From: an uncultured Caryophanales bacterium
GTDB lineage: Bacteria; Bacillota_I; Bacilli_A; RF39; UBA660
Direction: 5' to 3'
NCBI GenBank assembly: GCA_947571655.1
Contig: CANOYR010000004.1
Coordinates: 1 to 64,000 of the forward strand
Length of the DNA: 64,000 bases
The notes below the pieces were generated by a model. That model ran no database searches. It saw only the letters and a list, made by a program, of their open reading frames with translations, and was not told the DNA's origin. The first letter of the stretch is position 1. Every line of letters starts with the position of its first letter. Of this stretch, positions 43,667 to 50,811 are shown in pieces. The position numbers and the translations under genes are program-made.

Positions 43667-44248
43667 TTAATCTAGTTTAAATTGTAGAGTATATTTATCA
43701 TCAAATAAGGCATTATTATAATATCTTAATCTTAGGCTGTTATCTCCAATTTTTTGTTCCCAAACAAGTACTCCTTCAACTTTTCCACCAGCATCTAAGT
43801 CTCCACTAGACAAAGTGTTATCATTATCTGCTGTGTATGTCCCCCAAGCATCTTCTTGCCCATCGGCATTTACCATCTGCCAATCTAATGGATTATAAGA
43901 AATTTTTTTATCAGAATTATTTTCTATTTTTAATGTGACCTTAACATATTCATAACCTTCTTTTGGTTTAAAATACTCATTGTTTCCTTGTGTTTTTTCT
44001 ACTTTAATAATAGAATACTTTACATTTTTATATGTTGCCACCTCGTTTTGTGAAAAATCTTTTTTTCTTTTCTTTTCTTCTTTTTCTGTCTCACCTTGTC
44101 CTGCAACTGCAGCTATGATAATAATTGCTAGTACACCTAGCGCAATCCATTTAACAATTCCTGATTGTTTTTTTTGACAATGAGGACAAACTTTTGCTTT
44201 GTTATTAATTTCCTCCTTGCAATGTTTACATATTTTTGTTTTCTCCAT
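43667..44248 (-). CDS. Zinc-ribbon, DUF4352-like membrane protein
   Basis: The protein has 193 residues. An N-terminal zinc ribbon (CKHCKEEINNKAKVCPHC) is followed by one membrane helix (about 33-50), a Lys/Glu linker and a DUF4352-type beta domain (about 65-190: 'YEYVKVTLKIENNSDKKISYNPLDWQMVNADG'). The Ig-like domain is extracellular. Common as a cargo or accessory gene of phages and ICEs in Bacillota. Function unknown. Confidence 0.8.
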   Translation of the reverse strand: MEKTKICKHCKEEINNKAKVCPHCQKKQSGIVKWIALGVLAIIIIAAVAGQGETEKEEKKRKKDFSQNEVATYKNVKYSIIKVEKTQGNNEYFKPKEGYEYVKVTLKIENNSDKKISYNPLDWQMVNADGQEDAWGTYTADNDNTLSSGDLDAGGKVEGVLVWEQKIGDNSLRLRYYNNALFDDKYTLQFKLD

Positions 44249-44319
44249 TTTAACACTCCTTTACTACAAAAAATATTTTTATATTAAAAGCACCTGTACT
44301 AGCATACTTTTAATCATAA

Positions 44320-44631
44320 TTAATCATTTTTATTTTCCAATAAAAACTTTATATACTTGTCTGCTTCATCTTCCATATTTTCAATAGAGAAAGCAAACAT
44401 TTTACTGTCTTGATCCAAATGATGCAATTCTAGGTGTGCTAGTTCGTGTAGGATCGTTTTTTGTTTTTTCTCTTTAGATATATTCCAATTAATAGTAATT
44501 CTATTAATTGGAATATATCTGTGTATAAAACCATAGATTTTTCTTGGTAATTTTTTATATATGATCTTTACATTATTTACAATCAAATATTCTTTTTCTT
44601 CAATGTCATTATTTAACAGATTAATTAACAC
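44320..44631 (-). CDS. ImmA/IrrE-family metallopeptidase
   Basis: The protein has 103 residues. The zinc protease motif HELAHLELHH (HExxH) lies at about 66-75 and a downstream Glu-rich helix 'ENMEDEADKYIKFLL' supplies the third ligand. It lies directly behind an XRE regulator in the same direction, the arrangement of ImmR-ImmA in ICEBs1-like elements, where ImmA cleaves the repressor after DNA damage (family knowledge). It probably acts on the 44691 gene product. Confidence 0.85.
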   Translation of the reverse strand: MLINLLNNDIEEKEYLIVNNVKIIYKKLPRKIYGFIHRYIPINRITINWNISKEKKQKTILHELAHLELHHLDQDSKMFAFSIENMEDEADKYIKFLLENKND

Positions 44632-44690
44632 AATATCACTCCTTACAACTATTTTTTTGTAAAGTACGATACTGCTGTACTTTGCACATA

Positions 44691-45074
44691 TTAATTATCT
44701 AGTTCTTTGTCTATATCTTTATGTATTGCGTTCATAACCTTCAATATAGCTTGTTTTTCTTCATCGTTTAATTCTTTTGCTTTTGAAAAGAGAAGATTAT
44801 CTAGTTCATTATCTTGTTTTATTTTAGGCGAAATAAAAGTATCTACTAGGTACCCATTAAAATCAGTAACATCATCATATGCTAAATAGTCCATAGAGCA
44901 CCCCATAAAATTTGATAATTTCCTTATTGTTGATAATCTTGAGTTATCAGCACTTTTTTTTTCATAGAAATCTCGCAAGGTTGTATATGGTATCTCACTG
45001 GCTTCTGCTAGTTGCTTTAAATTGTTATAATTTTTATTTTTCATATATAAATCGATTTTATCATTGAAAGTCAT
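44691..45074 (-). CDS. XRE-family repressor (ImmR-like)
   Basis: The protein has 127 residues from the minus-strand ATG 45074 (AAGGAG upstream). A longer in-frame start reads through the operator region and is rejected. The N-terminal helix-turn-helix includes 'NLKQLAEASEIPYTTLRDFYEKKSADNSRLSTIRKL'. The C-terminal region is acidic. It is divergent from the truncated Cro-like gene at 45236 across palindromic operators and upstream of the ImmA-like protease. Predicted to keep the element silent. Confidence 0.88.
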   Translation of the reverse strand: MTFNDKIDLYMKNKNYNNLKQLAEASEIPYTTLRDFYEKKSADNSRLSTIRKLSNFMGCSMDYLAYDDVTDFNGYLVDTFISPKIKQDNELDNLLFSKAKELNDEEKQAILKVMNAIHKDIDKELDN

Positions 45075-45132
45075 ATTTTTCTCCTTTCTGTTTTGATTAT
45101 ATATGTTTATTTTAAAAAAGTAAAGTAAAAAA

Positions 45133-45144
45133 ACGGAATTCCGT
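45133..45144. promoter_or_regulatory. Operator palindrome O1
   Basis: ACGGAATTCCGT, a perfect palindrome just upstream of the repressor gene. It shares CGGA..TCCG half-sites with O2. Confidence 0.6.
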
Positions 45145-45202
45145 ATTTTTTGCAAAAAAGCATCAATAAAATATGAAATACCGTAATATAAGCGTCTTGT
45201 CA

Positions 45203-45218
45203 ATACGGAAATCCGTAT
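45203..45218. promoter_or_regulatory. Operator palindrome O2
   Basis: ATACGGAAATCCGTAT (7-bp arms around AA), overlapping the rightward promoter region of the Cro-like gene (TTGTCA at 45198). A related half-site TACCGTA lies at 45179-45185. Likely binding sites of the adjacent XRE repressor. Confidence 0.6.
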
Positions 45219-45235
45219 TTGGAAAGGAGGAAAAT

Positions 45236-45385
45236 ATGTATCCTAATTTAAATGCAGAATTAACTAGAAACAATAAAAAACAATCGGATATTGTTGAATG
45301 CTTGAATTTAAACAGTTCAATGGTTAGTGACAAGAGGTTAGATTGGAAATACAAATATCGAAAAAAAACCGTTGCTTTTTATTAA
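45236..45385 (+). pseudogene. Truncated Cro/XRE-like regulator
   Basis: ATG 45236 behind AAAGGAGG encodes 49 residues. The first about 33 resemble the start of a Cro-like helix-turn-helix (MYPNLNAELTRNNKKQSDIVECLNLNSSMVS); the rest is unrelated and basic. The second half of the HTH domain is missing, so the gene is probably broken. It is divergent from the repressor over the operators. Confidence 0.6.
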
Positions 45386-45486
45386 ACCTGTGGTACAATG
45401 ATATTGAGGAAGATAGAAGAGTGATGAACTAGTATTGCTATAATGTTTTATTGCCTTTTTTCTTCTTTAGATTTCTAAATTCATTG

Positions 45487-45515
45487 TTGACTTTTTATTA
45501 AGAAACGTTTATACT
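45487..45515 (+). promoter_or_regulatory. Promoter of antisense RNA, module 2
   Basis: TTGACT (45487-45492) - 17 bp - TATACT (45510-45515), strong. Confidence 0.7.
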
Positions 45516-45521
45516 ATTAAG

Positions 45522-45674
45522 CATTTCTTACAGAAAGGAAGTATTTTATTCATTTATTTGAATAAAATAAAAAAAAGAGATATACTTAATTTTGCCGTTA
45601 AGTGCTATCTCTGTTCAATATTTACATATTGTTTCAGAAAAAAGACACCAATCGTGATGAAAGGTGCCTTTTTT
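45522..45674 (+). ncRNA. Candidate antisense RNA of module 2
   Basis: The transcript from the 45487 promoter contains a long hairpin AGAGATA-t-ACTTAA-ttttgccg-TTAAGT-gc-TATCTCT (45576-45612) and ends in the bidirectional terminator 45638-45674, which abuts the stop codon of the opposing toxin-like ORF. The hairpin core ACTTAA..TTAAGT with a G/C-centred loop also occurs in the minus-strand RNA of module 1. Confidence 0.55.
45638..45674. terminator. Bidirectional terminator between toxin-like mRNA and antisense RNA
   Basis: AAAAAAGACACC (45638-45649) / GGTGCCTTTTTT (45663-45674). Confidence 0.8.
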
Positions 45675-45743
45675 CTAGTTCTTTGATTTCAATTCTATAA
45701 CCGTATATAGTACTATCATAGCAAAAGCTATTAATAATTCCAT
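45675..45743 (-). CDS. 22-residue hydrophobic peptide, candidate type I toxin
   Basis: Minus-strand ORF starting MELLIAFAMIV and ending ELKSKN, i.e. a single hydrophobic helix with a basic tail. AAGGA lies 10 nt upstream. A stronger GGAGGTGA about 30 nt upstream serves another frame (MRKGNTKDG...), which may mean a frameshifted or overlapping leader. It is transcribed from a consensus minus-strand promoter (45869-45897), and the mRNA leader carries a repeat of the antisense-RNA hairpin. Layout as in type I toxin-antitoxin loci. Confidence 0.5.
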   Translation of the reverse strand: MELLIAFAMIVLYTVIELKSKN

Positions 45744-45868
45744 CTTTCGTATTTCCTTTTCTCATTGAACATCACCTCCATTCTTTTTAATATTTCAGTC
45801 ATTTATTATTCCTTCTTTACTAAATTGAACAGAGGAAGCACCTAACAATAAGTATATCTCTATTTGTC

Positions 45869-45897
45869 ATTATAATATAAAAAGATTTTTTTCACAA
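45869..45897 (-). promoter_or_regulatory. Promoter of toxin-like mRNA, module 2
   Basis: On the minus strand TTGTGA (45897-45892) - 17 bp - TATAAT (45874-45869). Confidence 0.7.
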
Positions 45898-45898
45898 C

Positions 45899-46414
45899 CT
45901 AATCGAGATAACTTTTTCCGAATATTTCCAGAAAGTCTAGATCAGAATAAGTTTCTTGGAAGAGTGCTTGTCCTTTTTTATTCCACTCATCACGTAGTGT
46001 CTTGTCAAAATGTATTCCTTTACATTCTACTTGATTGTGATGTTCACAAGTACAAAGAGGTATCACTAGTTTATATTTGATAGAATTTAATCTATTTCTA
46101 CCTCCAAATATTTCATGCTTATTTATTGGAGAACGTCCACAAATAATACAGTGTTCCAAATCATCAGTGAAGAGTAGTTCTCTTTCTTGTTCCATTTTTG
46201 CTAGTTTATTTGATTTTTTTCTAAGTTTAACGGTATTTAATGGCTTTTTACGGTTATCTATTATAATTTTCTTTATTTGATTGTTATTTGATTTATATTC
46301 TTTATAAGGACAGTTTTTACAATCATTTAACGTTATTTTCTTTTTAGTTCTTTTACATATTATTTTTTTAAATCCTTGCTTTCTACATTCTAAATTGTTC
46401 ATTTTTCTCTTCAA
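45899..46414 (-). CDS. HNH-like zinc-binding protein of the element
   Basis: The protein has 171 residues. The N-terminus has Cys pairs (CRKQG..C, CKNCPYKEY). The C-terminal half has 'CIICGRSPINKHEIFGGRNRLNSIKY...PLCTCEHHNQ', an HNH-type beta-beta-alpha metal layout seen in phage NinG/HNH proteins. Possibly a nuclease or recombination accessory. It is the last gene before attR. Confidence 0.65.
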   Translation of the reverse strand: MKRKMNNLECRKQGFKKIICKRTKKKITLNDCKNCPYKEYKSNNNQIKKIIIDNRKKPLNTVKLRKKSNKLAKMEQERELLFTDDLEHCIICGRSPINKHEIFGGRNRLNSIKYKLVIPLCTCEHHNQVECKGIHFDKTLRDEWNKKGQALFQETYSDLDFLEIFGKSYLD

Positions 46415-46416
46415 AA

Positions 46417-46434
46417 TAGGTACAAATTAGGTAC
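46417..46434 (+). repeat. 18-bp repeat near the right end of the element
   Basis: TAGGTACAAATTAGGTAC, identical to 42341-42358 at the left end and in the same orientation. Candidate arm-type integrase sites. Confidence 0.55.
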
Positions 46435-46532
46435 TTAAAAATAAAATTTATAATAATTCTAGGTTAAGTAAGATTCCTTTTAACTATATAAAATAAAGTT
46501 TTTGTTATTTAAATGTTGTTATTCGTAAAGTC

Positions 46533-46549
46533 CCATACTGGTCACCAAT
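46533..46549 (+). repeat. attR (duplicate of tRNA-Glu 3' end)
   Basis: TCCCATACTGGTCACCA matches the tRNA-Glu 3' end with one substitution. A hairpin CCCTTAAA/TTTAAGGG plus T run follows, probably the original tRNA terminator. Confidence 0.75.
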
Positions 46550-46695
46550 AAGTTAAAATCCCTTAAATTTAAGGGTTTTTATTTTTTTATTTCTAATTGT
46601 TGTGATGTTCACAATTAATTATATAAACTTGGTGATAAAACTAAGTTTTTTTTGTGATAGAAGAGAAAATCTAACTAATTAATATTTATACTAAA

Positions 46696-46974
46696 TTGTT
46701 TTGTCAATTTTGTAATAGAGAATGTGATAAATTCATTATAGTAAGAAAATATTTACACATACTATTGTTGGTGATATCAGTGTCAGTAATTGATGAATAT
46801 TTACAAATGATTTGTATGATTGAGTGTGCAAAAAAGAATTTATATGAAAATAAAAAAATAGATTTAGAGTTTAAGAAAAGTTATTTACAAAAATATGAGG
46901 ATTTATTGAAGAGGCAATATCAGTTATTATGGGATTTTACCATAGAAATTATGGGAGGAGAAAAATGTAAATAG
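46696..46974 (+). CDS. Doubtful small ORF outside attR
   Basis: 92 residues if started at TTG 46696, with no good ribosome-binding site. It contains Cys residues at the start (CQFCNREC), a hydrophobic stretch and a Lys/Glu-rich helix. It may be a fragment of a larger lost gene. Listed because it fills an otherwise empty gap. Confidence 0.3.
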   Translation: MFCQFCNRECDKFIIVRKYLHILLLVISVSVIDEYLQMICMIECAKKNLYENKKIDLEFKKSYLQKYEDLLKRQYQLLWDFTIEIMGGEKCK

Positions 46975-47055
46975 AGTTTTATTTTTTATAAAAATAGCCT
47001 ATTTTTTCTAGAAAATTTATGATACCATAAATAGTAGAGAATAGGAGGGATTATA

Positions 47056-48216
47056 TTGTATATACTGGACACTATTTATAATGATTATGATATTACCTAT
47101 AAGACAAATATTAATGAAAATGTAATTCCTATATTGATTATGATTGGGCTTTTATGTGCATTAATTCTCTTTTTCTTTATTACTTTGATGCGAGTTTATA
47201 AAAAGGCAAATCGTTCTGGAATTTCGGCGATTATTCCTTTTTATAATTGTATTGTATTAATGGAAATTATCAATGAACCGAAATGGAAATTTCTTTTGTT
47301 AATTATTCCAGGAATCAATATTATTTATTTTTGTATTTTTATGTATCAGTTAGCTAAGTGTTTTCGGAAGAATCAGTTTTATTGTATTTTAACTGCTCTT
47401 TTTCCTCTGATTATGATTCCTATTTTAAGTTTTGGAAATAGTGAATATATTGGGATTAATGAGGAGGCAATGTTAGGGGTATCGATTGCTAAGGAACTTC
47501 CTGTAGACACGGGGAAGAAGCCAACACTTTCTAATCCAGATCAACCAATTAAAGAACGTACCAAGGTAAATATGTCAATTGGTGGAGGAGTTTATCAAAA
47601 GGAATATCGAGATTCTTTATTAGAAGCAAAGAGTATTAAGAAACCAGTAGAGGATGGGATTGCAGATTTTAGAGTTGATCGTAGTGAATTGCCTTTAGAG
47701 GATTCTTCACAAAATGGAATTGATTTACTTCAAAATGTGGCGTTTGTAGAAACAGATACTAATTCTTCATCTTCTCCTGTTGATTCACTATTACAGGTAC
47801 AGTCTGTTGGTTCAGTGATGACTCCTACAGAAGCTTCTATGGAAGAAAGTTCTTCTTCTAGCTCTCAAGAAGGAGGAACTCCTTCTAGTAATTCTTCCGT
47901 TGAGTTTTCTGTAAATCATATGATGGAACCGCCAGTTTCGTTACCAGAGGTGGCAGTTTCTTCAAATTCATCAAAAGATTTTTTGATTTCTCCTGTTGTT
48001 TCTAGTAATGATTCTAACCCAAGTATTTTATCGGTACCTGTAATTTCTTCGGAGGTAGAAAAACCAGATTTATTAGTATCTTCCTCTTCTTCTGTCCAGA
48101 ATATAGAATCTTCTTCTATATCATCTCCAGAACCAGAATTTATTCAGTGTCCTTATTGTGGGGCAAAGGTAAGAAATAATGCAAAAAAATGTTTTATGTG
48201 TGGAAAAGAATTATAG
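47056..48216 (+). CDS. DUF5684-like membrane protein with C-terminal zinc ribbon
   Basis: The protein has 386 residues with a TTG start behind AGGAGGG. The N-terminal membrane domain (about 20-140) has the pattern 'YKKANRSGISAIIPFYNCIVLMEI...PGINIIYFCIFMYQLAKCF' typical of DUF5684-type proteins. A long Ser-rich disordered linker (about 225-365) leads to the zinc ribbon CPYCGAKVRNNAKKCFMCGKEL. It resembles signal-peptidase-associated or secretion-accessory membrane proteins, but the function is unknown. Confidence 0.75.
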   Translation: MYILDTIYNDYDITYKTNINENVIPILIMIGLLCALILFFFITLMRVYKKANRSGISAIIPFYNCIVLMEIINEPKWKFLLLIIPGINIIYFCIFMYQLAKCFRKNQFYCILTALFPLIMIPILSFGNSEYIGINEEAMLGVSIAKELPVDTGKKPTLSNPDQPIKERTKVNMSIGGGVYQKEYRDSLLEAKSIKKPVEDGIADFRVDRSELPLEDSSQNGIDLLQNVAFVETDTNSSSSPVDSLLQVQSVGSVMTPTEASMEESSSSSSQEGGTPSSNSSVEFSVNHMMEPPVSLPEVAVSSNSSKDFLISPVVSSNDSNPSILSVPVISSEVEKPDLLVSSSSSVQNIESSSISSPEPEFIQCPYCGAKVRNNAKKCFMCGKEL

Positions 48217-48298
48217 AAACAATCAGGAATTAGTTGACAATAAAAAAAGAATACGGTATGATTATTAATACGGATGCAATAGGTACTGTATTCTATTT

Positions 48299-48389
48299 GG
48301 AGACATACTCAAGAGGCTGAAGAGGCGCCCCTGCTAAGGGTGTAGAGTGGGTAACTGCTGCGAGGGTTCAAATCCCTCTGTCTCCGCCA
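48299..48389 (+). tRNA. tRNA-Ser(GCU), CCA encoded
   Basis: Class II tRNA: acceptor GGAGACA/TGTCTCC, anticodon stem CGCCC/GGGTG with loop CTGCTAA (GCT), a long variable arm, T arm GAGGG/CCCTC and encoded CCA after discriminator G. Confidence 0.95.
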
Positions 48390-48398
48390 TCGATTATT

Positions 48399-48424
48399 AC
48401 TCTTACAATGTAAGAGTTTTTTTA
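48399..48424 (+). terminator. Terminator of tRNA-Ser
   Basis: ACTCTTACA (48399-48407) / TGTAAGAGT (48409-48417) plus seven T. Confidence 0.85.
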
Positions 48425-48559
48425 TGTTTTTTTTGTAAAACGATTCTAATTATTTGACAAAAATCATGAAACTTTTTCATTTTTTCTGTTTTTTCGTTTG
48501 AAACTCTTGTCTTTTTCTAATAATAATTATATACTTTATAATAATAGGAGGCTTATATT

Positions 48560-49207
48560 ATGACTAGGAAAAGACAAATGATAATCTCAATTTTGGCATT
48601 GTTATCTTTAGTTTTAGTAACAACAGGAGTTAGTTATTCTTTATTAGATTATGATGAAAATAGTGCTTTGAATCGATCACAACTTACTTATAATTATTCT
48701 AATATTCAAGAGAAACCTGAACTTTCCATTACTAGTTATGTCCCTTTAATGGATGAAGATGGGAAGAAGATATCTACAGATGGGGAATTTTTTCATTTTT
48801 CATTAGATGGAACGGTTCCAAAAGGTAGTGAGGTTCCCTATGAAATTACAGTAGCAAGAGATCCTAGTTCTACGTTATCAGGGGATTTAGTAAAGGTTTA
48901 TCTTACAGAGGTAGTTCATGATAAGGAGTATCCAATCGAATCTACTGTAAGTCAGGATGGTGTTGTGAAACGATATACGGAACTTGGGAAAAGTGATTTA
49001 TCAGATACTTGGGAGAATCGTACTTTATATCAAGGTGTTTTAGATTATGGTCGTGATGGTAATTTTCATAAAGAGTATAATCTTAGAATTTGGATTGATG
49101 GAACAACGGGACTTCAGCCAACAGTTTTAGAGGATGGAACGATTGCTTATCCATATCAAGGAAAAACTTTTATTTTAAAAGTAGGTGTATCTCAAAAGGA
49201 TAGTTAA
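48560..49207 (+). CDS. Secreted or membrane-anchored surface protein (camelysin/TasA-like layout)
   Basis: The protein has 215 residues with AGGAGG upstream. The N-terminal hydrophobic segment (about 7-27) ends in 'TTGVSYSLLDYDENSALNRS', reminiscent of the SipW-processed TasA/camelysin-type signal region, followed by a beta-rich domain. No catalytic motif is seen and no sipW gene is nearby, so the assignment is weak. Confidence 0.6.
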   Translation: MTRKRQMIISILALLSLVLVTTGVSYSLLDYDENSALNRSQLTYNYSNIQEKPELSITSYVPLMDEDGKKISTDGEFFHFSLDGTVPKGSEVPYEITVARDPSSTLSGDLVKVYLTEVVHDKEYPIESTVSQDGVVKRYTELGKSDLSDTWENRTLYQGVLDYGRDGNFHKEYNLRIWIDGTTGLQPTVLEDGTIAYPYQGKTFILKVGVSQKDS

Positions 49208-49232
49208 AAAGAACAATTCAGTTCTTTTTTTT
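49208..49232 (+). terminator. Rho-independent terminator
   Basis: AAAGAAC (49208-49214) / GTTCTTT (49221-49227) with T run. Confidence 0.85.
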
Positions 49233-49319
49233 GTATACTTTTGTATAAATGATTGACAATTACTCTTTTTCTTTGCCACAATTAAATTGTCGAAAATTAG
49301 CGTAGATTGGGGGGATAAA

Positions 49320-50663
49320 ATGAACGCGAACGACAAGAAGAGTTTATGGATTGTAGCTTTTCTATTAATACTTTTAGTTTTATTTCTAGTCATGATTCGA
49401 GGTTGTGATCAAAAGCAATTGCGTGATGATCAAGAAAATCATTTGAATGAACCAGAAATTAAGGATTCAGAAGTTGTTGATCAACAAATAGAGGATGAGA
49501 AGAAATCTGAAGAATCTCAATCTATATCTTCTATTTCTGCATTTTTTGTTAAAAATGCTACCAATAATCAGATACAAGAAGAAACAAATTCTATGGAGAA
49601 ATTGAAAGAATGCTTTACTGAAGTGATGCCTTTTTATCAAGTAGAGGTCGGAGATTCTTCATTTTCACTTCCTACCATACATACAGAGGCAGGGATGTAT
49701 TTAAAAATTGAATACTTTCTAAAAGGATTGTATGAAAATGAGTATCAAGAAGTTTCTGATTTTGATATCAATCAACTAGGTATTTATAAAATTATTTATC
49801 ATCTTTCTTTTAAAACAAAAACATTTACAAAGGAAGTGATTGTAGAACTTCAAGATACACAAGCACCAATCATTGAAGGAATTGTAGAAAGATATAATCC
49901 GAATACAGGGATTAGTAGTTATGAGCCTGTTTCTTCTGGAAGTAGCATTAATCAGATGGTTCAGATTTCATTTCGAGATAATCATGAAGTTAGTTATGTA
50001 GAGTATTACAAAGCGAAGTATGAAATGATTGGAAATGTTAATACGATTGAACAAGAAGCAATGCAAGAAGTTATTTCAGTAGATTTTAATCAGGACTTTT
50101 TCCTTTATGAAGATGGAGAATACCATATTAGAGCCTATGATTTTTCTGGAAATGTAAGAGAGTATATTGTTACTATCGATCGTACACATCCAGTTTTGGT
50201 TAGAACTTATTCTAGAATTGATAAAAATTATACTTATGTTATGATTGAGTCTCAAGAAAAGTTACAACCTCTTTCTGGTTGGGAAGTTTGTAATGATGGA
50301 TATGCTTTAAGAAAAATTTATTCTAATGGTCAAAGTGAAACAGTTACGGTTTTTGATCTCGCTGGAAATGCTTCAAGTATTTTTGTGGAAACAGAGATTA
50401 TCCAAATATCTATTGATGTTTATCAAAATAGTCAAAAGACATCTAGTATTAATTTAAATACTAATGATGGAATTATTTTTGTTAGACTTCAACATCATTT
50501 GGAACATTTAGAACTTTGGTATTCTGATGGAAGTAGTGGCTTTCAACTTTATCAAGATGAAAATTTGATAAAAGCAGGACATTATACTTTCCAAGCAGTT
50601 CTTGATGGTATCGTTATGGATACTTTAGAATTTGATATTTCTGAAATGCAAGTAGGAGATTAA
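49320..50663 (+). CDS. Surface protein with Ig-like domains
   Basis: The protein has 447 residues from ATG 49320 (GGGGGG upstream). The N-terminal membrane anchor (about 9-26) and acidic linker precede beta-sandwich modules: 'DFDINQLGIYKIIYHLSFKTKTFTKEVIVELQDTQAP' is a typical bacterial Ig-like (HYR/Big-like) strand pattern, repeated by 'YHIRAYDFSGNVREYIVTIDRTHP' and 'VFDLAGNASS'. The protein is extracellular and probably adhesive or structural. Confidence 0.7.
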   Translation: MNANDKKSLWIVAFLLILLVLFLVMIRGCDQKQLRDDQENHLNEPEIKDSEVVDQQIEDEKKSEESQSISSISAFFVKNATNNQIQEETNSMEKLKECFTEVMPFYQVEVGDSSFSLPTIHTEAGMYLKIEYFLKGLYENEYQEVSDFDINQLGIYKIIYHLSFKTKTFTKEVIVELQDTQAPIIEGIVERYNPNTGISSYEPVSSGSSINQMVQISFRDNHEVSYVEYYKAKYEMIGNVNTIEQEAMQEVISVDFNQDFFLYEDGEYHIRAYDFSGNVREYIVTIDRTHPVLVRTYSRIDKNYTYVMIESQEKLQPLSGWEVCNDGYALRKIYSNGQSETVTVFDLAGNASSIFVETEIIQISIDVYQNSQKTSSINLNTNDGIIFVRLQHHLEHLELWYSDGSSGFQLYQDENLIKAGHYTFQAVLDGIVMDTLEFDISEMQVGD

Positions 50664-50700
50664 TTAGTGATAAGAAAAGCAAGTAGTCAAAGTACTTGTT

Positions 50701-50732
50701 GAAACAATTGTCAAAGAATTGTTTCTTTTTTT
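50701..50732 (+). terminator. Rho-independent terminator
   Basis: GAAACAATT / AATTGTTTC stem with T run. Confidence 0.8.
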
Positions 50733-50811
50733 AGATAGATGATTTGTTTAAAATCATCTTTTTCTTTTTTTTACAGTATGATATAATCTTTTTAAGATAG
50801 AGGGTGTTAGG

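Larger units (their letters stand above)
42301..46549. mobile_element. Decayed integrative element in tRNA-Glu
   Basis: About 4.2 kb bounded by attL (tRNA-Glu 3' end) and attR. It holds a broken tyrosine integrase beside attL, a small RNA, a zinc-ribbon protein, an ImmA-like protease, an XRE repressor with a divergent truncated Cro-like gene, a type I toxin-antitoxin-like module and an HNH-like gene. An 18-bp repeat TAGGTACAAATTAGGTAC lies near both ends (42341, 46417), possibly integrase arm sites. No transfer, replication or structural genes remain. Confidence 0.8.

Noticed and set aside
43980-44387. Plus-strand hydrophobic frames over the zinc-ribbon and ImmA-like genes
   Set aside because: They are antisense shadows of convincing minus-strand genes.
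48560-50663. TasA/SipW biofilm operon
   Set aside because: No signal peptidase W gene is nearby and the second gene is an Ig-like surface protein; the similarity is limited to the signal region.
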